64,000 bases of DNA from Hirsutella rhossiliensis (GCF_020360975.1 NW_025408667.1:1116001-1180000), one strand, 5' to 3'; shown: positions 25,810-37,560, counted from the first letter of the stretch. Made by a program: numbers and translations. Notes: generated by a model not told the origin, from the letters alone.

Positions 25810-28800
25810 GCCTCCCTTAAAGAGTACTAGGTAAATAGTACTCTTTACTAGTTATTTCTTATAGTAGAATTATCCTTATTAAGAATAAGGTGTATAATAG
25901 GAATATAAGGAAAATTTTAAAACCCTTTCTAGGAAAAACCTTAGTAGGAAAAATCCTAGTTATAGTTATAATTATTTCTCCTTTTTAGGCAAACCTTTAT
26001 AAGGAAAAAGCCTTATAGAGTTATTATTATAGGAAACCTTTTAATAAGGAAAAACCCTATTTTTATAAGTTGTTTTTTACTAATAGGAAACCTTTTTAAA
26101 GGAAAAAACCTATTAGTTATATATAGAGGAAAAGCTAACAATATTATCTTCGGATTTAATATAGAAAATCCGAATCTTCTTTTCCTTAATATTTTCTTAG
26201 GTATAGAAGTAGGCAATGTCTATATGCTTTGTCTTTTTATAAAATTCCGGATTTTTAGCTAATTTAATAGCTGCCTCGTTATCCGTTAAGATAGGAGGTA
26301 TAGTATTAGGAATTTTAATAGACAAGCTATTATTTATCGTATAAAATAGCCGATTTAGATATAAAGCTTCTTTATTAGCCTCCCTAAGGGCAATAAATTT
26401 AGCTTCGTAGGTTAATAGCGCTATAGATTTTTGCTTCTAGCAGGCCTAACTTATAATATTTTTATAAATATAGAAATAGTATCTAGAAACGGATTTTCTA
26501 TCTATAAGGTTAGACGCCTAGCTAGCGTCGGAATAACCTTTTATAAAATTATACGTATAAGGGATATTATAATAATAAATTATCCCTAGGTTAGGATATT
26601 TATTTAAATATTTCTAGATAGTATTTAACGCTTTAAAATACGTATTATCTAGTTTAAAAGTAAATCTAGCGTAGGAAATAATAGTATATAAAATGTCTAG
26701 CCTGCTTATTATAGCTAGATATATAGAGCCCTTATTTCCTTTAGTAAATAAGGATTTCTTTTTACGAAGGCGTTATAGTAGCCTTTTTAAGCTTTACTCC
26801 TACTATAGTAGGTGTATTAAAAGTCCCTAAGTCTTCTTTATTATATTCTCGTATTTTATTATAAGTATATTTTTCCTAGGATATAAATATCTCCTTTCTA
26901 CTCTAGTTTATAATTATATATATTCCTAAGAAGTCTTTTAGTTCGCTTAGAGGCTAAACCTTTATATAATCTACTACTTTTTTATGTAGACTATTTATTA
27001 TACCTCTATTAGGCCCTATTATTAGGAGGTTATCTATATAGATTACTATAGCAATTTTATATTACGTATTAATAAATACCCCTTTATCTATAGGAAGGGC
27101 CGAAAATCCTATCTTAGCTAATATAGAGCTAAGATAGTTATACTAGAGCTTTAGGCTTTATTTAAGGCCGTATAATGCTTTCTTTAATTTTGCTACTTAT
27201 AAGGAACGGTGTTCCTACTATAAATAAAGCAGCTATAATATACTCTCCCGATTATATAAGCCAATAAGTAGTATATTAATTATAGACAAAATCTCATCTT
27301 ATAGAGCAAGAATCGCTCGTCATTTTGCATGTCATTATGCATTAAACGGGTTGCCGGTTATCGTACAATCGGGAATCGAAGGAACAGAGCTAGCTTGGAA
27401 TGCTAGCTAAGACCTCTTAAGAACACCGGCACGACCAACCTCCTTTAAACACGAATATCAGTGGAACCAAGACACTTCCAGATTCACTCGAGGTATCACG
27501 GAATTCCTCAGTCTCAGGGCTATACGGCAGCCTAAATCTGGTCCCGAAAGGTTCTTCCGTTCAGCTACAATTGTCTATATAAGACAGCATGTCCGCTAGT
27601 AGATAGATAGAGAATCATCAACTCTAACACCTCTTCCACACACTAATACACTACCAATAAATTCCGTTGAAAATCCTACCTTATACTCCTTCTTCCCCTC
27701 TATTACGTAGTCTTACGTGATTCCTTGATTTCCCAAAATTCCGCTTTTGCTCATATACCTTAAGACTACTAGCCTTTTCTTTTTATATAGCTCTAGAAAC
27801 TATAAATAGCTAATATTATACTTATACTAGTTTTTATTAAACTAGTCTTTAAGTATTAGCTTTTTATAGCCTATAAGGATTTTTATATAAATATCTATAT
27901 CTATTTCGGTATATATAAAGGCATTTTTTATATCGTATTATAGTAGAGTATAATTATTAGAAATAGCTATTATAAGTAGCATTCTAATAGATTCGGGTCT
28001 TACTATCGTAGAAAAGGTTTCTAAATAATCTAGGCTATAGACCTAATTAAATCCTTATACTATATAGCGGGCTTTATATTTAATAATATTATTATTATTA
28101 TCCCGCTTTATTTTATAGACCTAACGGCCGCCTAGGGCCTCCCTATCGCTAGGAAGAGGCTTTAATTCCTAGGTATTTTAGTTTAAGAGCTCTTCTATTT
28201 CTAGAAATATAGTTCTTTTCTATTCTATAGCTTCTAAGCTATTTATAGCCTATTTAAATGTTTTAGGCTCTATAGGATCCTTATTTTCTAGTAAAGATAG
28301 AATAATCTCTTTACTTTTACTATTTAATATAGTATTTATTTCGGGTATACGATATAGTCTTTATAAAATCCGTTTAGCTTCTTAGGTATATTAATATGGA
28401 TTTTAGATCCTTATTTAATCCCTTTCTAAAAGAGGATTATTTCCTTTTATAAAAGGGTTATCTTCCTTCTCTATAAGAGGGTTATCTTCCTTCTTTATAG
28501 GAGGGTTATCTTCCTTCTTTATAGGAGGGTTATCTTCCTTCTCTATAAGAGGGTTATTTTCCTCTTCTTTTAAAGAAGAGTTATTGCCTTCTTTATATAT
28601 AGGTTCCCTTTATAAATAATTATCCGGGACCTTATTTATAGAAGGTAAGGTATTAAAGTCGAAGTCTTTAAGGTCTTCTTCCTTTTAATTTTCTATAAAT
28701 TTATTTTCTAGGATAGTAATATCTCTAGAAATTATTACCTTTCTTTTCAAAAAGTTATATATTTTATAAGCCTTTTATAGGCATAGCCTATAATACTACC

Positions 28801-30888
28801 CTTATAAGCTCTTATCTCTAGCTTATCTAAGGGTCTTTATTTTTATAATAAATAGTACTTCCGAAGGTCTTAATTTTCTTTAAGTCTTCTAAGGCTAGAG
28901 ATTTATTTTCCTTCTTCTCTATAGGAGTTTAGAAGCCTATTCGTAAGTAAGGGGTCCTATTATATAAATAGGCTGCTATTAAAATAGCTTCTCCCTATAG
29001 ATACTTAGGCAGTTTTACTATAAATAAAATAGCTTGGACTTTATTTAAAATAGTCCTATTAATCCTCTCTATTACTCCGTTTAATTCGGGAGTCCTAGGA
29101 GGGCTTATATAATATTTTATTTCCTTTCTTAAGTAGTAGGGTTTTATTTTATATAGGAATTCTTTTACGTTATCCGAAAAGACTTCCTTTATAGTAATAT
29201 TATCCCGGTTATTTTTAACTAAGGCTTTATATTCTAAGAATTTATCTAGGGCTTCTACCTTAGATTTTATTAAAGATATTTCTAAATATCTTATCCTATA
29301 TCTAAAAAGGATATAAAGGAGGTATATTTATTATAAGTAGGGGTCTTTATAGGTCCCTAAATATTAATAGTAACTCTATTAAGGTAATTATATACCTTAT
29401 TAGATAGGGATTTATTCCTCTTATTAGTTGCCTTTACTTTAATATAAGCCTCGTATTCTTTAATTTTTATAATATCCTTCTTAGGGATAGTTATATCTTT
29501 ATTATATCTTTTAATAGTTTCTAGTAAGGCTTTAAGACTTATATATCCTAGCCTTAAATACTATAAATAAAAGTTAAGGTCCTTTATATTATTCCTTATA
29601 TTATTAATATTATATAGGAATGTCTTCTTTTTAAGAAAGGAATTTTAAAGAGAAGATATAAAGGTTATCTTACTATTTTCCTTTAGATATAATATTAGCC
29701 TAGTTATCTAGCAGGAAAATTTCCTTGCTATTAATAAAGGCATAAGTGTTTTTAAAATACGATTAGCTTATAATATTTACCCCTAATTCGGGTATAAAAA
29801 GGCAGTTTCTTAAGATAAATAGCCTTTTATTTTTTAGAAATCTAAAAAGAAGATCTCTATAGCCTTTAATAATTATATAGGATGCCTTTCCCTAATTAAC
29901 CTTAGTAGAGATAGTTCGAAAATTAATAAGGAATTTCTTTTCCGATACTATATACTTAGTAGCACCGGTATTATATATAAATTATAGAAATTTCCATTCT
30001 CTAAGGTTTTATAAGGGATTTCCTTCTCTTTTACCTTATATATAAGGTCTTTAATTCGAGAGGAATTTAAAGGTCCTATTTGCCTATTATTAAATATAGC
30101 TTTTTTAAGGATATTTAAAGAGATATATACCTCTGCTTCTTCTTCGGAGCTTTTATAGCCTCCGGGGGTAGGAGGAGGAATAGAAAAATCGATTTCCGGT
30201 TCTTTATCCATTTAATTATCGATTTCTATTTTTTCTGCTTCCGATATATATAGAGAAGAGGGTTTTTTCGTCTTCTTATCGACGTAAGAGTCTAATTCGA
30301 TAGGATTTCCTTTTATAGAAGGTTTTCTAGGCCTCTTAAAAGGTATTCCTTTCTTTTAATTTTTTAAATTTTTAGAAAAGCCTTTAAGGGCCTTTTCCGG
30401 GTAAAGATAGTAGTAATCTTTAACTAGATACCCTTTCTTTTTATAGTAAGTGCATTATAATATAATTTTTATCTTTTTCTAGGGCTTCTTAGTAAAGAAA
30501 GCTTGCTTAGGAGGATTTTCTAGAGACTTAGTCCTCTTAAATTCGTTTATAAGACTACTAGAGAGAGACTTTAGATTAAAAGCTTCTAAGTTATTTCGAA
30601 GAGCTTACGTTATATTAGTTATATAGCTAGAAAACGAGCCCGAAAGGCTATTTAAAATCTAAGCTATAATAACTACTTTTAGAATTATAATATTCCGTGC
30701 TTTTAGCTCTTCGAATACCTCTTTTACCTTATTTAGGTAGCCTTCTAGGGATTCGAAATCCCTTACCGAAGTATTAAAAAGCTCCTTTATAAGTAGGTAA
30801 TTCGAGGTAAAGGAAATAGGGTTATATAGGTTTTTTAACCTATCCTACGAGTTATTACCCGACTTATAGAGAAGCCGGGCTTATAACC
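25810..30888 (-). pseudogene. RIP-broken Copia gag-pol, also split by a solo LTR
   Basis: Minus-strand remnants: gag and protease at about 30,880-29,750, including an 87-codon open piece at 30,211-29,948 that runs into a protease site reading NTGATKYIVSEKKF (from DTGA..H.); a gag-pre-integrase segment with LFILRNCLFIPELGVNIIS; and integrase around 29,500-28,600. Reverse transcriptase is on either side of the solo LTR, with its catalytic box at about 27,060-27,003 (VIYIDNLLIIGP, from YVDDLLI.G). Copia-type RNase H lies at about 26,540-26,450 (DASQASNLIDRKSVSRYYF). The domain order with integrase before RT is diagnostic for Copia. Confidence 0.92.
27200..27765 (+). repeat. Largely un-RIPed solo LTR inside the RIPed Copia element
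   Basis: 566 bp flanked by a perfect CTACT duplication (27195-27199 and 27766-27770). It matches the RIPed solo LTR 2508-3075 in inverted orientation. From about 27,285 to its right end it has ordinary CA/TG content, in sharp contrast to the Copia sequence on both sides; its first 80 bp look RIPed. A TATA-like box (TATATAA, 27576-27582) followed by a CA-rich leader gives the sense strand. The left end contains a palindrome, AGGAACGGTGTTCCT. No internal element is attached, so it arose by LTR-LTR recombination or is a fragment. Confidence 0.9.
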
Positions 30889-31585
30889 TATAAGAAGGTA
30901 TAAGTAATAAGCGTAGAATCGGGTAATCGATAACGTAAGCGGAAAGACTGGTCGAAGGAGTATAGGGTAGGATTTCGTCCGGAATTTATAATAAGCATAT
31001 AAGGGGCTAAATAATATATTAAAAGAATAGCGTTGCAAAAGATACTTACGAACTTACTTATTCTATCTACTACTCCTAGGGAAATCCTTTGTCTTTTATA
31101 GACTATTGCTCGCCTACTAGTAGACTAATTAGTTAGCTTTCTAGTATATTCTATAGTGCTTAAAAAGCTCTATCTATAGTATATCTTCCTAACTTAATAG
31201 GTAGTCTAATTATAGCGTGATAGTTAACGTAAGACTATAGGTTCTAGTATAAGTAGTAGATTTAACTAGAATGTTCTATGCCCTACCTATTCTCGTATCG
31301 CGGATATCTTCGGAACCGCTAGGCTAAAATAGGCAATAGGGTATCCGTTCTACTAGTAATTAACTTATGCATTTTATGCATATTTTTATTTATAAGTATA
31401 GGCTTATCCTAACCCGCTTTTCCTAGAGGAAGGTATAGTTATCTAGTAGAGGTCTTTATCTTTTAAGGGTTATTCCCTTAGACTATATTATAGAGCCTCT
31501 TTTTACTAGCTTATTCTATAAAGCCTCCCTATACCTATTATTTCTTTATAATAGTAAAATAGGAATATAAGGGTATATTCTTATA
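30889..31585 (-). repeat. 5' LTR of Copia element
   Basis: 697 bp, pairing with 25113-25809, with ATAAG duplicated just outside at 31586-31590. Differences between the two LTRs are transitions of RIP type. Confidence 0.93.
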
Positions 31586-31590
31586 ATAAG

Positions 31591-34085
31591 CTCTACCTCG
31601 ACCTAGATAAGTACGAATTTAGGGTTAAGAGGGTTAAGTACCTAGGCTTTATTATCTACGCCGGCATAGGTATATAGGCGGATCCTATAAAGATCTAGGC
31701 GATTTAGGACTAAGCTACCTTAACTATATAGATAAGCGTATAAAGCTTCCTTAAGTTCGCGAACTATTATAGGATATTTATTAAGGGCTTCTCTTATATT
31801 ATAATACCCTTAAATAAGATTACTAGGAAGTAGACCGCCTTTTACTAAGGGCCTATATAAGAAGGAGCGTTCTATATACTTAAGGACCTATTCTCTTAAG
31901 CCCCGGTACTACTTTAGTAGGACTTTAACCGGTCTACGTTAGTTAAAGTAAACTATAGCGGCTAGGCATTTAGAGGAACGCTCTCTTAGGAGGTAGATAG
32001 GCGGAAGTAACTAGTAGCGTTCTACTCTTATAAGCTAACCTTAGTAGAGCGGAATTACGCTATTTACGATAAGGAGATACTAGCGATTATTAGCTACCTT
32101 AAGTAATAGTAAGCGGAGCTCTAGAGCTATAAGAGCTTTAAGGTTCTTATAGACTATAAGAACCTTAAGTACTTTATAACTCGCTAGTACCTCTTAGAGC
32201 GGTAAGCCCGCTAAGCGGAGTATCTCTTATACTTTAACTTCTCGATTAAGTACCGGCTAAGGCGGGACTTTATAGTCTTAGATATACTTTCTTAAAGGGA
32301 TTAAGACCGGCCGACGGGAGCGGATATTAAGGCCTGGGATCTATAGCTTATCCTATAAGAAGCGCTATAGACTTATATAGGAGCTTCCTTAGTAAAGGAA
32401 GGCGCGGCGCTAACGGATAAGCCTTCCCCTATACCTTTGCCTTAGCCTAGCGAGGAGGGATAGACCGGCCTAAGGGCGCGTATAGCGCGGGTATTCTAAG
32501 ATAAGGTCCTCTAGCGCTTATAAGATAGGATATCGTTTTTAGACTATACTTATAAGAGCGTGCGCCGCGCTATTAAGTCCGGCGCTCGACGCCTTAATCT
32601 AAAGCTAAAGCTAAAGGTATAAGTAGCCGACTATTATATTAACCTATAAGGGCACCTACGTTAGCGGGGGAGACTATAGGTGCTAGGCGCGCTATATACT
32701 ATAAAAGCTAGGGAGAAGGATAGACCGCTAAAGCTAGATAAATAGAACGAGCTCTAAGGGAAGCTAGTTTAGCTCGTCTATAACTTTAGTATTATAGGCT
32801 ACCTAGGTAGGCAGGGTATAATAGTAGGCCTCGCGAGGGATTTCTACTAGCCCCTCCTATAGTACTATATTCGCTGCTTCTTCTATAACTATAATATCTA
32901 CGGCTATATTAAGATTTAAAGGGCGTAGCTTAAGGGGCTACTTAAGTAGCTTCCGGTACCCGACCGGTTCTATATATATATATAGATAGACTTTATAATA
33001 GACCTCCTACTTATAAAGGGCGGTAACTACTATATATAAGTAATTAAAGACCGACTTAGTAAGTCTATAGTATTAAAGCTAATATTATTTATAAATATAA
33101 AGTCCTATATAGAGCGCTTCCTATAGTACTAGGCCCGCTTATATAGCTAGCTAGCCTCTATTATAAGCGATAAGAGATTAAATTAAACTAGCCGCTTTTA
33201 ATAGTACCTATACTAGCTACTTTAGATTATATAGCTACTTAGTATAGTATATTACCTATAAACTAATAAAGGGCTTAAGAGGGTTAACTAAGAGGTATAG
33301 GCTTACCTATAGGCTATTATAGCCTATAACTAAGTAAACTAAGACCGTTAGCTCCTTATAGCCTAACTTACGTTAAATAGTAAACTATATACCTTTATTA
33401 AGATAGCTCTTTTTTTTATAATATATAGCTTTAAACTACCCTTATTAGTTCCCTTTACTATAAATATAGTAGCGGAGTAGTATAGTAATTTATTTTCAAA
33501 GGGCCGCGCCTTCGCGTTTATACGAAAGCTATAAGAGACTATAGATTATTACTAATCTATAATAGCCGCCGCGGCGTAAGATTAAGAGCGGCACGCTAAT
33601 AAGACTAGGGCCTTAGTAGATAGGTTTATAGTAAGAGATAAGGTATAGCTAGACCTCTATAACTATAGGTCGGTATAGCTAAAGAAGAAGCTTAACTAGC
33701 TATATATAAAGTTTATAGTATAAAGGGTTATTAGCCTATAGGTTATAGAGCTCGATAGTCTCTTAATAGGGGTCTATAATAAGATTAATATAGACCTCCT
33801 TTATAAAGCCTCCTTTAACCCGCTACCTAGATAAGAAGTAGTAGACGCTTAACTACCTATAATTAAAGTAAAGAAAGAAAATAAGTTTAAGGTTAAAGAG
33901 ATATAAGCCGCGCGCTAGAAAAAGGTTAGTAAGGGGAAACGCTAGGAGGTCCTTATTAAGTAGTATAGGTATCTTAACCCTATATAGGAACCTATATATA
34001 AGTTTATAGGAACTATAGCCCTTAATAAGTTTAAAGCCTTATTTAAAATAGTAGATAAGAATAATAAACTAATAGACTACTAATA
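31591..34085 (+). pseudogene. G2 RT/RNase H/integrase/chromodomain, second part, RIP-broken
   Basis: This continues the G2 polyprotein interrupted at 25,112. RNase H is at about 32,100-32,300 (LIDYKNLKYFITR, then AEYLLYFNFSIKYRLRRDF, from the usual L.TDHKNLKYF and ..KYRPG). Integrase follows to about 33,400. A chromodomain is at about 33,880-34,085, with a segment like EILAARRKKVGRGKRREVLVKW once RIP stops are ignored, ending in KIVDKNNKLIDY. All frames carry multiple TAA/TAG. Confidence 0.87.
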
Positions 34086-34159
34086 GTAGCCTAAGCTAAG
34101 ACTATAAAGTAAGTATAGTAAAGGGGGTAATTATAATAATATAAGTAATATAAGTATAA

Positions 34160-35290
34160 TAGTATAAGTAGAGATAAAAATAGCGTTTATTATAAGGCAG
34201 AGCTATTAAACTACCTAGGCCTATTCCTTATTATTATTATTATTATTATCTTTATTATTATTATCCTTATTAGCCTCCTCCTTCTTATTAGCGGCGGCGG
34301 CGGTTTCTAAGGCGCTAAGGCGGCCCTTTAAGCCTATAAGCTAGTTAGTGGCGGCAGCGGCTCTAGGGGTAGAAGGGCGGCGGCTAATAGCGGCGGTAGG
34401 GGCAGCGGTAGTAGCAGAGGTAGGCATAGCTAAGGGGACCGCCGATAGAGCGATAGAGGTAGTATCCCTAGCGCTAGGTACGTTAGAGGCGGAAATAAAG
34501 GAGTAGAGGAGTAGGACTTACTTAGGTATAAGGCCCTATCGCTTAAGGGCGCGGAGGTTATAGTAGGCGGCGGCGGCGGCGGTAAGGCGCTTCTTAGTAG
34601 CCCCTCGCGCCTACCTATATAAGCCGGCCTTCTAAGCTAACGCCATAGCGAGTAGGATAGGAGGCGCCGCCTTATAAGCGCGGCCGGCTCGCGTATACTA
34701 GTAGTAGCTGCCGCCGCGGCGGCGCCCGGCTTAGTCGGAGTAGTCGAGCTCCTATAACGTATAACGTATATAGGGGGCCGAGCGGGCGGCGCCGGCTTAT
34801 ACTTAGCGCTTATATTATAGGAGGTTAGCGGATAACGTCTATTACGCTTACCTAACTATAGACTTATAGGGGTAGCGGAGATAGAGGCGGGGGCTAAGGG
34901 GCCGGGCGTTATAGGTAGCGGCGGGGACGGCGTTATTACCCTAAGGGGCGATATAAGAGCGAATAGCGTAGTAGAGGCGGCGGCGGCGGCGGTAGGAGCG
35001 GTAGTAGCGGCGCGGGCAGGAGCGGCGGTAGCGGCGGAGTCGTTGTCGGCCGCGGCTAGTATAGCGTCGACGAACGACTCTATACGCTCTAAGAAGGAGA
35101 AGGTAGGAGAGGGAGAAGCGGATATATCTATCGCGGAAGTTAGTATAATAGAATACGGCCTCTTACTCTATAAGGCGCGGAACTTATTAATTAAAGTTAT
35201 TATTATTATTAGGGCTATTATTACTACTACTACTATTACTATAAGTATACGTTAATAGAGCGGCCTATATAGCTAGGAATAGACTAATAC
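34160..35290 (-). pseudogene. Antisense Ala-rich ORF relic between G2 pol and its 3' LTR
   Basis: The 1.5 kb between the G2 chromodomain and its 3' LTR is GCN/CGG-rich and reads best on the minus strand: about 370 codons with few stops, all of them possible RIP products. Near its start is LERIESFVDAILAAADN, then Ala/Thr/Pro-rich low-complexity sequence, then a C-terminal coiled-coil-like QLVGLKGRLSALETAAAANK and an Asn/Lys-rich tail. Antisense additional ORFs in this position are known in some plant Ty3 elements. The function is unknown. A fortuitous frame in simple-sequence DNA cannot be excluded. Confidence 0.4.
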
Positions 35291-35690
35291 CTTAAGTAAA
35301 ATAGAACTTACTTATTAATACTACTACTATAGTTAAAGAAAGGAGAGAAAGAAAGGAAGGGGGAAAAAGGGGATACTACCTTATATACCCCTTAGTAGAG
35401 GATACTACCTAAGGTAGAGGGGACGGGTAACCTAAGGCTTACGTAGGTCTAGATTAGCCGCCGGCTACTTAAGGGCGTATATAATAGGTTACGCCCTTAT
35501 TTAAATAGCTAGCCGGCCAATAAGTATAGAGCTAGGTCCTAGCTGCCTAGGCTAACGGGCGCGGGGATAATAAGGCTAGTAGGGCCGGCCCTATTAATAG
35601 GAAAGGGTAGGGAAGAGCCCGCGGTATAGGCCTAATTATATAGGAGCCGTTAATAGGGTAGCGCTACGCCGCGCTTAAGAGAGGGTATTA

Positions 35691-35876
35691 TATAAGAGTC
35701 TTTAACTATTATAGGTAATAGGCTTAGGCCGCGGCTTAAGCTATATAGTTATATATAGAGGGCCGGATCCTATAAGTATAAGGGCGGGCTAGCTACGTAT
35801 AGAAGAGCTCTATATAGCTTATTAATATTATCTTATAAACGGCACCTATATATATACCTCTACCTACTCCGTAATA
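35691..35876 (+). repeat. 3' LTR of Gypsy G2
   Basis: 186 bp, same length as 22421-22606, followed by the duplicated CCTAC at 35877-35881. Confidence 0.9.
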
Positions 35877-35881
35877 CCTAC

Positions 35882-36360
35882 CTAAGATCTAATAGGTTTT
35901 TTATCTTCTATATATACTATAGCGAGCGTAAGACCTTACTTAGGGCTTTAACTAAGTAATATCTTAACCTTATAATCGTATAATAATAGTATAGCGTATT
36001 AGTAGCTTTCTTAGTATATTCCCTAAGTATATATAGGTATTTCTTTATAATTTCCCTGCTATATTCTTATAGTAACTTCTTAGGGAAATATTAGTATAAT
36101 CCCTTAAGGAGCTATTATTACTTAGGAAATTATAGTATATTCCCTATATAATATATCCTTAAGGGAAATCTCTATAAAATATCTATATAATCCGCTTAGT
36201 TATTATTTCCGGGATTTCTAGGTAATTTCCTAGAGTTTACTTAGTAGTTTCTAGGTTCCTTCTTCCGTAAAGAGCCTTAGTAAGTTAGGGGTAACTTCCT
36301 TAAGGGAAGCCGATATCGTTATAGGTACCTAGATTATCGACCGTAGGGTGTCCCGTAATA
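35882..36360 (-). repeat. 5' LTR of Gypsy G1, outer fragment
   Basis: 479 bp matching 3546-4028. Its right end (…GTGTCCCGTAATA) is less RIPed than the other copies and shows that the family LTR began TGTTACGGGACACCC in sense orientation. It is followed by CTACC, the presumed target-site duplication. Confidence 0.8.
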
Positions 36361-37560
36361 CTACCCCTATAGCTACTATAGCCCTTACTACTACGGCCCC
36401 CGCTACTGCTACTACTGCCCCTCTAGCTCCTCCTCCCTCGAGAGCCTTAACCCTATCTATATTAGCTGCCCCTATCCCGGCCTCGGCTCTGCCTACTACT
36501 CTAGGCCCGGCCCTATTAGTCCGTCCGGCCTAGCTAGTCTATTAATAGACCTTTTAGTCCGTTAGTCGAAAAATCAGGGAACTAGTTAAATTAGAACCTC
36601 GTTAAAATTAATAATAAGGGGTAAAAAAAGGGGGTTTTTAAGTAGACCTTCTAGACTAAGATAAGGATTCCTTAAAGAAACGGAAGACTAAATAAAACAG
36701 CTGCCTAGCCTATAAATCCCTAGGCTATAGGTTATTATAATACTAGTAAGTCTTTAAGGAAAACTAACCTAAAGGATTTAACCCTTTAAAGAGGCTATAA
36801 GAAACGATATAATAGTCTCTTAAAGAGGACCCCTCGTTATAGAAGAAGATAGATAAGATTCGGGTTACTAAGAAATAGTACCTAACGCCGCTGCCCTTAT
36901 TTAAGCCGTAAATTTAAGGAAAAACTATTAGTATAGTAAATCCGGCCTTCGTCTTCCTTATAGATTAATAAGGCTAAGACTAACCGTTAGAACCCTCCGA
37001 CTATCCCCTATAAAAATTAGCTATCCTTAATTCTAGTACTTCCCTTAATATCTATAATACCCTCCTACGATTCCGGTCCTTTAAGAAGGCATAGAGGGAA
37101 TACCTTATTACTAGGGAATTATTTATATAAATATAAGGATATAGAAGGGTGAAATTTACTATAAAATTACTTAATAGGTCTATTATTTATATAAATATAA
37201 GGATATAGAAGGGTGAAATTTACGATAAAATTACTTAATAGGTCTATATATATTCTGCGGCGAAAAAAAATAGCTTTTTACCCTCGATTTTTAACGCGCT
37301 TAATTTCCTTCCGCTTTCTTCGAGAGGAAGGAATCTTCTAAGATACGACTTCTAAGCCTATAAGGCTAGTCTAGAAGAATTAGACGATTAGGCTTATCGA
37401 GGAAAAATTCGGTTAATTTATTCTCGAATTCCGACCTATCCTTAGGAAGGAACTGCTTAAGAAGTCAGCTTTCCCTACTAGGAGGAATAGGTCTACTATA
37501 AAGGACCCTCTTCTAGCAGCCTAAGGAGACGGTCTTCTTTAGCACGCACGACTTAGTTAT
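36361..37560. other. RIPed, unclassified repeat remnant at the compartment edge
   Basis: Old target DNA on the right side of G1. Plus-strand translation has protein-like patches (Thr/Ala/Pro-rich around 36,360-36,530; a possible frame around 36,880-37,080), but no domain I recognise. RIP-type stops are frequent. It holds a 64-bp tandem duplication at 37118-37245. Confidence 0.4.
37118..37245. repeat. 64-bp tandem repeat, two copies
   Basis: Copies 37118-37181 and 37182-37245 are identical except at about one position (TACTATAAAA against TACGATAAAA). Each starts ATTATTTATATAAATATAAG. Confidence 0.9.

Larger units (their letters stand above)
25113..31585 (-). mobile_element. Ty1/Copia element, minus strand, inserted in G2 reverse transcriptase
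   Basis: Two 697-bp LTRs (25113-25809 and 30889-31585) with a perfect ATAAG target-site duplication (25108-25112 and 31586-31590). Removing the element and one ATAAG rejoins the G2 reverse-transcriptase frame: leucine-rich thumb, then LYLDLDKYEF-like sequence. The LTRs end in TATAAGAA/TTCTTATA, a short inverted repeat. Minus-strand gag, protease, integrase, RT and RNase H remnants occur in Copia order. Net length without the nested solo LTR is about 5.9 kb. Confidence 0.94.
22421..35876 (+). mobile_element. Ty3/Gypsy element G2, plus strand, inserted in G1's LTR and split by Copia
   Basis: LTRs of 186 bp (22421-22606 and 35691-35876) with a perfect target-site duplication CCTAC (22416-22420 and 35877-35881). 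Net length without the nested Copia is about 7.0 kb. Gag, protease, reverse transcriptase, RNase H, integrase and chromodomain remnants occur in Ty3 order on the plus strand, followed by about 1.5 kb of Ala/Gly-codon-rich sequence before the 3' LTR that reads best on the opposite strand. Confidence 0.93.
3321..36360 (-). mobile_element. Ty3/Gypsy element G1, minus strand, split by three later insertions
   Basis: LTRs are 3321-4028 (3', 708 bp) and 22195-22420 plus 35882-36360 (5', about 705 bp, split by G2). Flanking pentamers are CTACT (3316-3320) and CTACC (36361-36365), a match apart from one RIP-type C/T difference. Removing G3 (4136-11986), the 182-bp-LTR element (14343-16220) and G2 (22421-35876), with duplications, leaves about 9.8 kb. 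That is long for a fungal Ty3 element, because about 2.4 kb of extra sequence lies between the chromodomain end (about 16,240) and the 3' LTR. The insertion order follows from the nesting. Lack of an obvious polypurine tract next to the 3' LTR is the main doubt about the full span. Confidence 0.65.
1..37560. other. RIP-mutated, AT-rich, gene-free retrotransposon compartment
   Basis: By eye CA and TG dinucleotides are nearly absent over the whole stretch, while TA is in great excess and CG survives. That is the signature of repeat-induced point mutation acting on both strands. Old retrotransposon frames can still be read if TAA/TAG are taken as mutated CAA/CAG/TGG. The longest open frames are about 60-100 codons and none looks functional. 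The exception is 27,285-27,765, where normal CA/TG content returns. The right edge is gradual: CA-containing sequence reappears between about 37,250 and 37,960. The compartment continues leftward out of the window. Its content is itemised in the entries below. Confidence 0.93.

Noticed and set aside
36348..36533. 61-codon Thr/Ala/Pro-rich open frame
   Set aside because: It begins inside the G1 LTR end and runs into RIPed repeat sequence; no domain and no continuation.
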